A DNA stretch of 64,000 nucleotides from Microcebus murinus (lineage: Eukaryota > Chordata > Mammalia > Primates > Cheirogaleidae). The DNA lies in NCBI RefSeq assembly GCF_040939455.1, contig NC_134116.1, forward strand, positions 43,849,400 through 43,913,399, in the 5' to 3' direction. Under the pieces are notes generated by a model. That model did no database searches. It was not told where the DNA came from and saw only the letters and a list, made by a program, of their open reading frames with translations. The first letter of the stretch is position 1. Each line of letters opens with the position of its first letter. A program made the position numbers and the translations under genes. Below are positions 23,906-34,489 of this stretch, piece by piece.

Positions 23906-24381
23906 CTGTCCTGGTCTGGTTTGGACATAAGCATGACCCTGGCTTCATAGAATGAGTAAGAGAGAATTTCCTCCTCCTTGGTTTTTTGAAACAGTTTCAG
24001 GAGAATTCATATTAGTTCTTTGTACTGTTGGTAGAATTCAGCTGTGATTTCATCTTGGCTTTTCTTTGTTGAGAGATTTTTTTTTATTACTGATTCAATC
24101 TTTTTACTGATTATTTATCTGTTCAGGATCTTTATTTCTTCCTGGTTTAATTTAAGGAGGTTGTAAGTTACCAGGAATTTATCCATTTTCCCTAGGTTTT
24201 CTAATTTGTGAGCATGTAGTTGTTCATAATCACGTCTTACAATCTTTTGTATTTCTGTAGTATCAGTTACAAGTCTCCATTTTTATTTCTGGATTTATAT
24301 ATGTGTGTCTGCTCCTTTCTTTTCTTGGTTAATCTACCTAGGGGTTTATCAATTTTTTTTTATCTTTTTGAAGAACCAACT
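23906..24381 (-). mobile_element. L1 ORF2 segment, inverted 5' part of a long L1
   Basis: On the minus strand this is ORF2 from roughly the 'SWFFEKI' region to the 'NITLIPK' region. Plus-strand words 'CTGGCTTCATAGAATGAGT' and 'TTTTTGAAGAACCAACTG' are their complements. In the young L1 of this window the same interval is 43407-43870. It meets the sense part of the same L1 at about 24381. The lost sequence at the joint is about 90 bp by comparison with that copy. Confidence 0.85.
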
Positions 24382-25481
24382 GAATCCAACAGTACATCAA
24401 AAAGATAATACACATGATCAAATGGGTTTTATACCAGGCAGGCAGAGATGATCCAAAAAGCAAATCAATAACTGTGGTACATCACCTAAATAGAATCAAG
24501 GACAAAACCATATGGTCATCTCAATAGATGCAGAAAAAAGCATTTGATAAAGTTCAACATCACTTCATGACAAAAATCCATCCTCAACAATCTAGGCATA
24601 GAAGGAACATACCTCAAATTAAAAAAGCAAATATGACAAACTCACAGCCAACATAATACTGCATGGGCAAAAGTTGAAGAAATTTTTTTAAGAAGTGGAA
24701 TAAGACAGGATGCCCATTTTCACCACTACCATTAAGCATAGTAATAGAAGTCCTAGCCAGAGCAATAAGACAAAGAAATAAAAGGTATCCACTGAAAAAT
24801 AGGAAGCCAAATTATCCGTTTGTCAATGATACGAGTTTATATCTAGAAAAATCTGACTCTACTCAAAACGCCTGTATTTGATAAATGAATTTAGTAAAGT
24901 TGCAGGATACAAAGTCAACCTATAAAAATCAGTAGTGTTTCTATACACCAATAATAAACTAGCTGGAAATGAATTCAAGAAAGCAATCCCATTTATAATA
25001 ACTAAAAATAAAATAAAATACCTAGAAATAAATGTAACCAAGGAGTTGAAATATCTCTATAAGGAAAACTACAGAACAATGATGAAAGAAATTGTAATGA
25101 CACAAACAAATGGGAAAAATTCACATGCTTATGGGTCAGAAGAAATAATATCAAATGACCATGCTGCCCAAACCAATCTACATATTCAACACAAAATACC
25201 AACATCACTTTTCACAGAATTAGAAAAAAAATCCTGAAATTCATATGGGATCAAAAAAGAGCCCATATAGTCAAAGCAATTCTAGAAAAAAGAGCAAAGC
25301 TAGAGGTATTGTATCAGCTGGCTTCAAAATATATTACAAGACAATATTACCAAAAAAGCATGATAGTGGTATAAAAATAGACACAGATTATGGACCAGAA
25401 ATAAATCCAGAGAACCCAGAAATAAATCCACATATTTACAGCCAACTGATCTTTGACAATTCCAGTAAGAATATACATTGA
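24382..25481 (+). mobile_element. L1 ORF2 sense part, first segment
   Basis: It starts AATCCAACAGTACATCAAAAAG, continues through 'ATAGATGCAGAAAAAAGCATTTGATAAA' and 'GCCAACATAATACTGCATGGG', and runs to the 'GGACCAGAAATAAATCC' region. The reverse-transcriptase active-site region and all frames are broken by stops. It is interrupted at 25481 by another L1 end and resumes at 25831. Confidence 0.88.
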
Positions 25482-25613
25482 TGCCTATTCTTTCTTCCCC
25501 TCTTGTGATCTCTCACTTCGGAAGATGGGCTCAAGCTCTATCCAGGAAAATACAAGAGGTGCTAGATCACTATCGTTTTTTATAATTGAGTATTATTCCA
25601 TTGTATATGGCAC
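25482..25613 (-). mobile_element. Nested L1 insertion, inverted 5' part
   Basis: Its reverse complement matches the end of ORF2 of the 46-kb L1 (46240-46375): CTTGTATTTTCCTGG and 'GATAGAGCTTGAGCCCATCTT' on that strand. It forms the 5' portion of a 334-bp insertion whose 3' portion is in the opposite, sense orientation. Confidence 0.85.
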
Positions 25614-25815
25614 TGACTAATCAACACTAAGGTGCTCACACAGCAGTAATATTCTCTGGGGGTTGGAGGGTTGGGAGTGGGTAAACTCACAAATAATGGA
25701 TGCAGTTGAGCATTGTAGGAGAGGAAAGGTCATGCTTCAAATCATGGTTTGGATGTGGCAAAGTCATAACATGTAACCAAAATGTACTCCAATAATATCC
25801 TAAAATTAAAAAAAA
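25614..25815 (+). mobile_element. Nested L1 insertion, sense 3' UTR part
   Basis: 'ATCAACACTAAGGTGC' corresponds to 'GAGCAACACCTAAGTGG' of the window's young L1. A G-rich stretch follows, and the end 'TAACCAAAATGTACTCC..TAATATCCTAAAATTAAAAAAAAAA' is an L1 3' terminus. The duplication AAGAATATACATTGA (25467-25481 and 25816-25830) brackets the whole 334-bp insert. Confidence 0.9.
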
Positions 25816-25830
25816 AAGAATATACATTGA

Positions 25831-27118
25831 GGAAAGGACACTAGTTTTAATAAATGTTTCTGGGAAAACTAGATTGTCATATGCAGAGGGAAATTGGACC
25901 CCTATTCCTCACCATATACAAAAATCAACTCAAGATGGATTAAAGACTTAAATATAGACCTGAAACTATAAACTATAAACCTGAAACTAGAAGAAAACAG
26001 AGGAAAAACACTTCTGAATATTTTTATACACAAATATTTATTACTTAAGACCTCAAAAACACAGGCAACAAAAACAAAAGAGAAACCGGATTTAACGAAA
26101 CTAAGTAACTTCTATGCAGGAAAATAAATATTAAACAGTATGAATTGAGTGAGTAGACAACCTGTAGAATGGGAGAAAATATTTTTTAATTACTTAAGTG
26201 ACAAGAGACTAATATTTGGAACATATAAAACACAAATAACTCAACATTAACAAAAAGAACAAATAATTCCATAAAATGTAAAAAAGAGACATGAATTGAT
26301 ATTTTTCAAAAGAAAACATACAAATGGACAACAGGAATATGGAAAGATGCTCAACATTACTAATCATCAGAGAAAGGCAAATTAAAGCCACAATGAAATA
26401 TCATCTTATCCCAGTCAGAATGTCTATTATTAAAAAAACAAAAAATAACAGGTTTTGGTGAGGATGCAGAGAAAAGAGAACTCTGACATACTCTGTGGCA
26501 ATGTAAATCGTTATAGCCTCTATGGAAAACAATATGAAGATTTCTCAAAAAACTAACAATAATAAAACTGCTATTTTATCCAGCAATTTCACTGCTGGGT
26601 ATTTTCCCAAAGAAAAATAAATCAATATAGCAAAAAGACATCTGCACTCCTATGTTTATAGCAATACTATTTACAATAGCAAAGATATCTATTTGATGTA
26701 AGTGTCCACCACCAGATACATGGATAAAGAAAATGTGGGATATTTACACAATGAAATACTACTCAGTTGTAAAAAACAGAATGAATTTTTTTGTAGCAAC
26801 ATGGATGAAAGTGGAGGTCATTATCTTAACTAAAATGAGCCAGGTACAAAAGTCAAATATCACATGTTTTCACTCATAACTAGGTGCTAAAAAATATGTA
26901 CAAAATGGATGTAGAGAGTGGAATAATAGAGAATGGAGACTTAGAAGGATGAATAAGGAAGGGAATGGAAGATGAAAATTTACTTCGTAGGTACAATGTA
27001 CATTATTCAGGTGATGGATATTCCCAAAGCCCCAACTTGACCACTATGCAGCCTATGTATTTAACAAAATTGCATATGTACCCCACGGATTTTTACAAAT
27101 AAAAAGCTAAAAGTAAAA
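25831..27118 (+). mobile_element. L1 ORF2 end and 3' UTR, second segment (L1PB/L1MA-like)
   Basis: It resumes exactly where the host L1 was split, with the text for an 'AAACTAGATTGTCATATGC' and 'CAAGATGGATTAAAGAC' stretch, the Cys-rich C-terminus region and the 3' UTR ('GTACAATGTACATTATTCAGG', 'GCATATGTACCCCACGGATTT'). It ends in a degenerate A-rich tail. A local micro-duplication 'CCTGAAACTATAAACTATAAA' occurs at 25961-25990. Confidence 0.88.
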
Positions 27119-27690
27119 ATAATTTCAAATAAAGAAGTATGGAAAGAGAGTGCAAAAATAGCTCAATAGCTGCAGAATGAAGGAATTAAGAAGTGGCATT
27201 GTAGATCAGTAAAAAAAGGCTAAACTTAACAAAGGATGCTGTATGCTATCATTGTCAATACCCTAAAGAAGTAAATATAAAAATAGTAAATTATAAGTGT
27301 TTAGAAAAGAGGATAAGATACAGAACATTGGGAATTCCCAATAAACACAAACATAAAATCACAGACTACTTTTGCTATATTAAATAATAACCTACAAATT
27401 GTACTTCAAAAAATACCATAAATTGTAAATACAGTACATAGAATAGATGTACATGTATGCAAAACATAAAACCTTTTTATGTAGAAGATTTTATTTTCCC
27501 TTAAAAAAAGTAGAATTACTTAACTTCTTTAATAAAGAACACATAACTTTATTATGCTCATATTCTGATAATTAGATTTGAAAAAACAATATAATAAAAA
27601 AAAATTAAGACAGTGTGAAGAACAATACTGAATGATCTAAAAGAAAGAGGCAAGAACTTATTCCAAGTAGAAACATTCTAGAACTCAGTT
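27119..27690. other. No recognised feature
   Basis: A-rich DNA without transposon or gene hallmarks. Confidence 0.4.
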
Positions 27691-27694
27691 AAAT

Positions 27695-27793
27695 CAGCAA
27701 GAAAGAATCAAACAACCCTATCAAAAAGTGGGCAAAGGACATGAACAGAAACTTTTCAGAAGATAGACAAATGGCTAGCAAAGATATGAAACA
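27695..27793 (+). mobile_element. Short internal L1 ORF2 fragment
   Basis: About 100 bp match the young L1 around 45510-45600: 'AACCCTATCAAAAAGTGGGCAAAGGA' and 'AAACTTTTCAGAAGA', with a few differences. Neither a 3' UTR nor an A tail follows, and the sequence stops abruptly in 'ATATGAAACATTC'. Confidence 0.8.
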
Positions 27794-27799
27794 TTCTGT

Positions 27800-28676
27800 A
27801 ACAGTCACTGTCTCGTAGTTTTTGTCTTCCTTACTATGAGTAAGTAAAGATTCACATCATTTTCCAAGAGTATTTTTCCTACTACAGAGGAAATAAACCA
27901 GATTCAGTTACACAGTATGCCTTTTGAAAGCACTACTTTGTGTCATGTAGGATTCACTGGCTTTCAATATAAAGATATATTCTCTTGCAGACCTTACTTG
28001 CTGGCATAACTGTTAAGACACTAATTAATATGGGCTTTGTTAATGGGAAAAAAGACCCTTAAAATTGGACATTTATTAAACTTCCTTAATTATATCAGAT
28101 TTGTTAATAAAGTCAAGCTTATAAAAGGATAATTCAGAAATATGAAATTTGGGATAATAGAAAATGTTTGCAACCTTCATATATAACACAATGCCTGTTT
28201 TCTAAAAGATGACAAATTTGACAGTTCTATTATATTATTTTATATGTGTGATAAATAATACAGTGAAATATGATTGTCATGAATTTAACTACAAAGAAGA
28301 ATGCACTGAAAAGTATTAACATAAATATCAGTAAGAAACAAATTTGTTTAAAAAAATTATTCATTTAAAATCAGTATTTTTTGCCTAAGCATCCTCCAAA
28401 ACAACAACAAAAAGCTGCATATTTCACTTCCCTTCCACATTGCTCATATTTTTCTCTCTGCTTGAAACACTCTTTCTATACATCATTGTCCCAGAAAATG
28501 CTTTAAAAACTATATTCAAGACCTGTCTGAACTTTGTAATGAATTGATAAATTACTTAATCAAATGGTTAATTAGTATTCTTGAATGAACAAATGAATAG
28601 ATGACTAGACTAAAGTGACAGCAATCTTAAGGCTAACATAAATGTTCAAAATCTACCAGGTTCTACTGGTAGATTG
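27800..28676. other. No clear feature; weak L2-like text near 28410-28560
   Basis: 'CTTGAAACACTCTTTCTATAC' and 'CAAGACCTGTCTGAAC' faintly resemble the L2 3' region. Too diverged to call. The rest is AT-rich unique DNA. Confidence 0.3.
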
Positions 28677-28950
28677 TTCCTGAGAAAAGGTCTTATTCTG
28701 TTGCAAAGCTATAGTGCAATGGGGTCATCATAAGTCACTGCAACCTCAACTCCTGAGTTCATGTGATCCTTCTGCATCAGCCTCCAGAGTAACTGGGGCT
28801 AATATTGTCTGCTAACTTTTTAATTTTTTTTTGGAGAGATGGGTCTCGCTATATTGCTAAGGTTGGTCTCAAACTCCTGGCTTCAAGCAATCCTCCTACC
28901 TTGGGCTCCCAAAGTACTAAGATTATAGGCATGAGCTACCACACTTAACC
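28677..28950 (-). mobile_element. Old Alu-like SINE, antisense
   Basis: On the plus strand: 'GTCACTGCAACCTCAACTCC', 'TCCTTCTGCATCAGCCTCC', a T-rich middle, 'GGGTCTCGCTATATTGCTAAGG', 'CTCAAACTCCTGGCTTCAAGC' and 'GGCTCCCAAAGTACTAAGATTATAGGC'. This is a complete antisense AluJ-type layout with about 20% change, without the lemur middle segment. Confidence 0.85.
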
Positions 28951-30160
28951 TTTACTGATATTAATACTTTTAAGATAGATGCTATTATTCTGTATTTAGG
29001 ATCATAAATACTATTTTGGAAGTAGAAAAATTGTGACCAAAAATATTGAATATTAAATAATATTTAAAAAATCCACAGATTTGTTAGATAAGAATAGTTA
29101 GAACCATAGTTTTCATAATCCTAGGTTATCTATTAAAATTTATTAAATACCCCTATACCAAACTTTTTATTTTATATTTTATTGTTTATCATTACCCAAA
29201 ATATTGTTATATTTTCAAAAATTCTAACTGTTCTTATAACAGCACAGAGATGTTTCCTATCTGTAAAATAAATTTTATGTAGCATTTTGATGGTCAAAGC
29301 TGCTAGGAGAATATAGTTAAAAAGTATCCACATGTTCGGTACATATGTGTCACATAATAGCACCAAATTAACTTTAGTTAGAGCTTCTCCTTTACTCTAA
29401 GGTAAAACATACAGAAATAAATCAAATTTTGCAAGATTAGCACAGGCCAATTCAATTATATTTAATATCTCTAGTTAAATGTTGATTCTATTTGTGCCAG
29501 AAATGAGTTTCCCTTTAAAGGCTAAATAATATTGGTGCAGTTTGTTTGTACTAATACATTTTAATTTTATGGTATGTATTTTAAGTAATGTTGCATTGAT
29601 GGAAATATTATGTTCCAATAGGTCTCCAGTCAAAAGAGATAAATGAATCATAGTAACAAGTTACATTTGAATATGCAGTATCTATTTACATATTAAGATA
29701 GCATTTTCAAAGTTTTGTGAAGAGAAAAAGGGGACATTTTTGTATTTATTGTCTTAGAACTTGAATCATGTTGGTCAATGGCATTGTGTTATACTAATTT
29801 TTATCATTTCATTTGTCTTTCTAGTTTTCACTTTTCCCTCTTAGATACCAATCCTAGTCACTACTTTAGTACAACATGTAATATATTCTAAAAGTTGTAC
29901 AAATTCATTTAAAAGGACACAAAAATTGAAGTAATTTAAAACCCCTATTATTCTGCAAGATTTATAATGTACTTCCTAGAGGTTCAGTGTCTCCTATAAA
30001 AGGCCATGGTAATGAATCAAGAGATCAAATGTCTAGCTCTTTAAATGTAAAATTGGCCAGAAATAATTGTTGTGGCTTGTGAGAAATAACAGTTTAAGCT
30101 TGCTATAGTGAAAGCTATATAATTAGAAATGGCTTAAGTAGCCAACTGCCAATGCACTAT
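28951..30160. other. No recognised feature
   Basis: AT-rich unique-looking DNA; frames here are short and unassignable. Confidence 0.45.
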
Positions 30161-30162
30161 TA

Positions 30163-30224
30163 ACACACACACACACACACATATACATATATATGTATAT
30201 GTGTGTATGTATATTTATATATAG
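30163..30224 (+). repeat. (CA)n / (TA)n / (TG)n compound microsatellite
   Basis: Nine CA units are followed by an alternating AT, then GTGTGTATGT, then TATA, making a purine-pyrimidine alternating stretch of about 60 bp. Such alternation favours Z-DNA-like or cruciform structure; that is a known property and is not measured. Confidence 0.9.
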
Positions 30225-30682
30225 CTCATTGTGCTTCAGAAAATTCTTGCCCCTATAACTTACAATCTGGCTATGTACATCTTCTCACAATCTTATGTAA
30301 TAATACTCTCAAAGAGAGATCTTAATGAACCCTTCACTATGAGTATGGGCTTTTGCGAATCCCAGGCAGGGATTCTTCGCCCAGAAAATAACAAAGGTCC
30401 AATAGGCCTTATTGAATACACAAGTGGAAATTATGTACACATTGTCATCCAATTTCTTCTCTTCATGGATATCCCCAATAGAACATGGCATGTTTACATC
30501 ATCAAATATGTAGAAAGAGAATTAATTATCTGTTAAGGTCTAAAACTGCACACAACCCAAATGTCTATTACATTACACATTAAAATAATAAACATAAATT
30601 ACCTACACATGCAACCATATACATGGACATTGCAATTATTTGTAAGGCAAAAAAAAAAAAATACACATTTTGCTTGCACATA

Positions 30683-31277
30683 TGTGGTCTGTCCAAAAAG
30701 TATCCAGCCATTGTTAATACAATGAGAATAGTTTGCACGACATTGATGCAACCTGGCAGCCAAGGAGAGTGGACTGGACTGTGCATGTGTGAACACTGAC
30801 TTCACCGTACTAGTCAGTGAGGTGCTAGGTGCTGTTGAGTGAGCATGTGTACTGTGTGGCCGTTGCATTCAAAATGACTGAGCGAGTAGACCAAAGAATG
30901 GATCTTCATCAGATTTTGTGTTAAGGTTGAACTTTCCTCTGCGGAAACTATTCGAATGATTCAGAAGGCTTTTGGGGACAATGAAGTCAATGCAACACAA
31001 ATAAAAGTGTGGCACAAATGCTTCAAAATGGTCAAGAATCTGCTGGAAGTGACCCACGTTCTGGAAGGCCTGCAATAAGCAAAACACCTAAGAATGTTGA
31101 ACATGTACAGGTTAGGTTAAGAAATGCTGGGAAAACTGTGGGAGGTCCCAAGGTACCAACTTTGAAGGGGACTGACATGTCATTGTCCTATGTACAATGC
31201 TTCTCGTATCTTGTATCTTCTTCGTAATATCTCTATTTTTCATATTACATGGCTGGTTACTTTCCAGATGGACCTCG
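30683..31277 (+). mobile_element. Internally deleted mariner-family DNA transposon
   Basis: The 595-bp element is flanked by TA on both sides (30681-30682, 31278-31279), the Tc1/mariner target. Its ends are imperfect inverted repeats: TGTGGTCTGTCCAAAAAGTA at the left, and the complement of TACTTTCCAGATGGACCTCG at the right. An ATG at 30874 opens the N-terminal part of a transposase (Met-Thr-Glu-Arg-Val..., a helix-turn-helix region). After frame changes this continues as 'Ser-Asp-Pro-Arg-Ser-Gly-Arg-Pro' within 31009-31227, a block typical of mariner transposases. The DD(34)D catalytic core is absent, and the sequence passes directly to the 3' end. It is a non-autonomous copy. Full-length mariners are about 1.3 kb. 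Confidence 0.88.
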
Positions 31278-31279
31278 TA

Positions 31280-32259
31280 TAATATCCATAAGATATAAAG
31301 ATAAACCACAGTATGTCAAAAAATATGAATAGCTGGCAAACTATACTGTTAAGTTTCGTGTATATTTATATATGTGTGCTATATTCTACAAAAATGTTTT
31401 AAAATATTTAATAAAGAGAAGTACTACAAGGTGCTGACAAGCTCTCTTATATGTATGAGTTCTGTTTACTGATGGCTACATTTTATTGAAGATTTCAGTA
31501 TTGCTGGGATATCTTGTATCAGTTTATAATATAAATCTCAAGGGAAAATGCATTAAATGATAAAGAAACAAATATATTATATAATAAGGAATCCAGAGGC
31601 CAGGTAGTTGTTATGGTTGATTTACTCAATGGATCATTATTTTTACTGGTCATCCAAGTTCTTTGATTGCTATAAACTCTTTTCCACAGTGTGTGATGAC
31701 AAATCCCCTAGCAAGTGGGGCCCATTTTGCCCTCTCTGTGCATGTATTCTTAGAAGTGATTACTTCTGTGAAAAATCTACTTCTTCCCACAAAAGGGATA
31801 TAAAGCAAAATTTTATAATCCCAAACTTTAAAATCCAGTTATTGCTTCTAGCTCCACATCAAGGATGCATGATATATAGTAAAGTGACCCACATCCAACA
31901 CGTCATTTATCTACCTGCAACAGACAACCTGGCAATTACAATATGATGTCTTATGTTGAAAAGAGAAAGATTAAAAAAAAGTGGAATTATCCAGTCAAGG
32001 TTGTTTCAGTGTAGGTGACTGTAATAAACATCTGCTACAAAAGCTCATATGATTTCCTGAGGGACAGAAATAGCAAGGAACACTTGACCTAGCACTGCAT
32101 AGTGTTTCTTTGGTCAGCCAATTTGTTTGGTACTCTTTGGTTTGAACATTTAGGAAGTGCTGTTATATTTATCTTTTTGTTTTTCATGAACACATCTGAC
32201 TTGGGACTGAGATGACTGTCCTTTTAAAGGCTATACTTCTTGAGATACTTCCTGATAAT
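31280..32259. other. No recognised feature
   Basis: The longest open frame is 112 codons on the plus strand (31608-31946). It has scattered cysteines but no recognisable domain, and no splice or promoter context supports it. The rest is AT-rich unique DNA. Confidence 0.45.
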
Positions 32260-32269
32260 AAGAGTTTAG

Positions 32270-32431
32270 TGTACATTATAATACACGATCTGGGTGATAG
32301 GCAAACTTATAAATTTGACTCAAGCAGTACAAAAGCAATTCATGTAACCAAAACATTTGTACACCCATAATATTCTGAAATAAAAAAATAAAGAATATTT
32401 AAAATTTCATGAATATATATATATATATATA
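32270..32431 (+). mobile_element. Severely 5'-truncated L1 3' end with target duplication
   Basis: About 115 bp of L1 3' UTR end in 'TTGTACACCCATAATATTCTG' and 'AAATAAAAAAATAAAG', followed by a tail that includes a (TA)n. AAGAGTTTAG flanks at 32260-32269 and 32432-32441. The AT dinucleotide run (32413-32431) lies inside the duplication and so belongs to the tail. Confidence 0.85.
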
Positions 32432-32546
32432 AAGAGTTTAGAAATATTTGGCTTTAGTAGTTCTTTGACAATACAGCTTCCTTAAAGCAAAAAATTCCCT
32501 AACATAGGGTCTCAACACCAAGAGGGATATGGAAAGTTACTATATT

Positions 32547-32557
32547 GGGGGGGGGGG
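32547..32557 (+). repeat. G11 homopolymer
   Basis: Eleven consecutive G on the plus strand in otherwise AT-rich DNA (TATATT before, TAGAATG after). No associated element was identified. Confidence 0.95.
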
Positions 32558-32808
32558 TAGAATGAAGTGGGATAAGGAAAGGATCCACACCAAAGTACAG
32601 CCTATCACAGGGTGTTATAGGTCAGACAGTTTGAAAGTTTACATGTAGAAGGCCGGTCTCTGCAAGGTATAAGAACATATTCAAGGTGAAGGTGTTCACA
32701 AAAAGGGAAGCAATCTAGCACACATTGTTAGTTCAAGAGTGGTAAAGAGTTTATCCATATAGAAAAGGGGATGAAGGAAATAATAAAAAATTGGTTGCAC
32801 AGAGAGGA

Positions 32809-33170
32809 TATTATGGGTTGAATTTTGCTCTCTCCAACTCATATGTTAAAGTCGTAATCCTAGTACCTTAGAATGTGACAGTATTTGGAGATAGGATCTT
32901 TACAGAGGTGAGAGATAAAGTCATTGGAGTGAGCCCTATTTCGATATGACTGGTGTTTTTGTAAGAAAAGACAATTTGGGCACATATATACAAGAGGAAG
33001 ACAATGTGACGACATAAGGAAAAGATAACCATATAGAAGCCAAGCAAGGAGGCAAGGGATAGATCTTTCTCCCCACAGTTGTCAAAGGAAACCAGCCCTG
33101 ATGACAACTTGATCTCAGAATTCAACTGTGAGAAAATAAATTGCTGTTGCTTAAGCAACCCAGTTTAGGG
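32809..33170 (+). mobile_element. ERVL-MaLR LTR, MLT1-like (solitary)
   Basis: Starts 'TTATGGGTTGAATTTTGC', then 'AACTCATATGTTAAAGTCG', 'GTACCTTAGAATGTGACAG', 'ATATGACTGGTGTTTTTGTAAG', 'GAAGACAATGTGACGACATAAGG', 'GATGACAACTTGATCTCAG' and ends 'AATAAATTGCTGTTGC..TAAGC' and 'CCAGTTTAGGGTATCCT'. This is the textbook order of MLT1A-type LTRs. No internal sequence adjoins. The minus 96-codon frame (32868-33158) is its antisense. Confidence 0.88.
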
Positions 33171-33779
33171 TATCCTCAGAGAATCAAGGCAGAAGTATTA
33201 GTCAAGCAAGAAAATATAATATTTTAAGACTTATGGGAGGCAAGATTCTCACTGCCAAGTAAGGGAGTTATAGATATGGGAAGAAAAAGACCTAAAATAA
33301 ACCTGATGGTTTGGATTCAAATTTGAAATAATAGTATGAACTCATATAACTCTGCGTTCACTGTTACAGGGCCTGCAAACAACAGTATCACACATACAGT
33401 CTACAACTCAATTATTAAATACTGCTCTCTTCTAAACAAAATAAAACAAAACAGGACTCTCTAGAATGATGTCTTAATCTACTTCAGTGTCAGAAAAAGA
33501 ATATGATGAGTTTGAAACACCTGTTGTGTGCCAGAAAGTAAAGAATTACTTAGAGTGATGGGGGCATACCAAAGGGATACAAAAGTCAGCTTGGCAATAC
33601 TCCTACAAGCCAAATCTAGTACAATCTGAGCAGTACCACAGGTAATGACAGGGCCATCACCAGTACAATGATGAGAAATCTATAAACTGGTAAGATAAAT
33701 AAAAAATTGAAAATTTGATGATGAGAGGGATATGTACATAGTTTCAAAGTTCTTGACCACACAATATTTTTTTAAATAC
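33171..33779. other. No clear feature
   Basis: The 33550-33650 interval ('CAGCTTGGCAATACTCC') may belong to the old L1 that follows, but it cannot be assigned. Confidence 0.35.
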
Positions 33780-34065
33780 AAATAGAAACAGACTAATTCT
33801 GCAGTTGAGAAACTTGGAAGACATCACGTGAGTCAAATAATTATCCATGATGGGACACACCAGACTCATGTAGCACCTGATACCATAAAATAAGAACACA
33901 GTAAAAGTTCTGTGATATTCCTACCAGTGAGGTATAACATGATGTAATCATAGAGAACCATCTTATAAATCCTCATTTAGGGACCCTCATAAAAATTGTC
34001 CTGTAATCTTCAAAAGTGTCAAGGTTATGATAGTCAACCAACACTGAAGTGAGTTAATAGATGTA
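33780..34065 (+). mobile_element. Old L1M (L1ME-like) 3' UTR fragment
   Basis: 'TACCAGTGAGGTATAACATGA', 'ATCATAGAGAACCATC', 'TTTAGGGACCCTCATAAAAA' and 'TGTAATCTTCAAAAGTGTCAAGG' follow the order I recall from L1ME-type 3' UTRs. Highly diverged; no A tail visible. Confidence 0.55.
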
Positions 34066-34381
34066 AACCTTATTTTTTCTGTGCCTGACCTGGCACATAC
34101 ATTCTAAATAAATGACTGTTATTAGTAATATGTATATTATGAAAGAATTTCAAATATACAGAATGAATTTTGCTATACATTGTATTATTGTAGCTTATGT
34201 CTAGATTTCTTTTCACAATTATATTTTGCTTTTTCCTGAATATTTGAGATGCAATACTAATGCCATGCTTCTTTTTGGCTCTTCAAAAATCTAAAGTGGT
34301 ACTGACATGTCAATTTTATGAAAATATTTTTTTTGTGATGATAATATTTCACTATGTTCCTGTACTTCACTTACTGAGTTA

Positions 34382-34485
34382 TAAATATTCTTTATTTTAT
34401 TGTAGTGCGAACACAACATGAAATCTACCTTCTTAACAAAATTTTAATTATATAATACGGTATCATTGACTATAGGTAAACATTT
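34382..34485 (-). mobile_element. Old L1M 3' end fragment (antisense)
   Basis: 'TTTATTGTAGTGCGAACACAACATG' followed by 'AAATCTACCTTCTTAACAAA' and 'ACGGTATCATTGACTATAGG' is the antisense of an L1M 3' terminus, beginning at the (degenerate) A tail. Confidence 0.65.
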
Positions 34486-34489
34486 TAAT

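Noticed and set aside
31608..31946. 112-codon frame with several cysteines
   Set aside because: No domain, no splice-site context and no repeat or conservation evidence; its length is possible by chance in a window this size.
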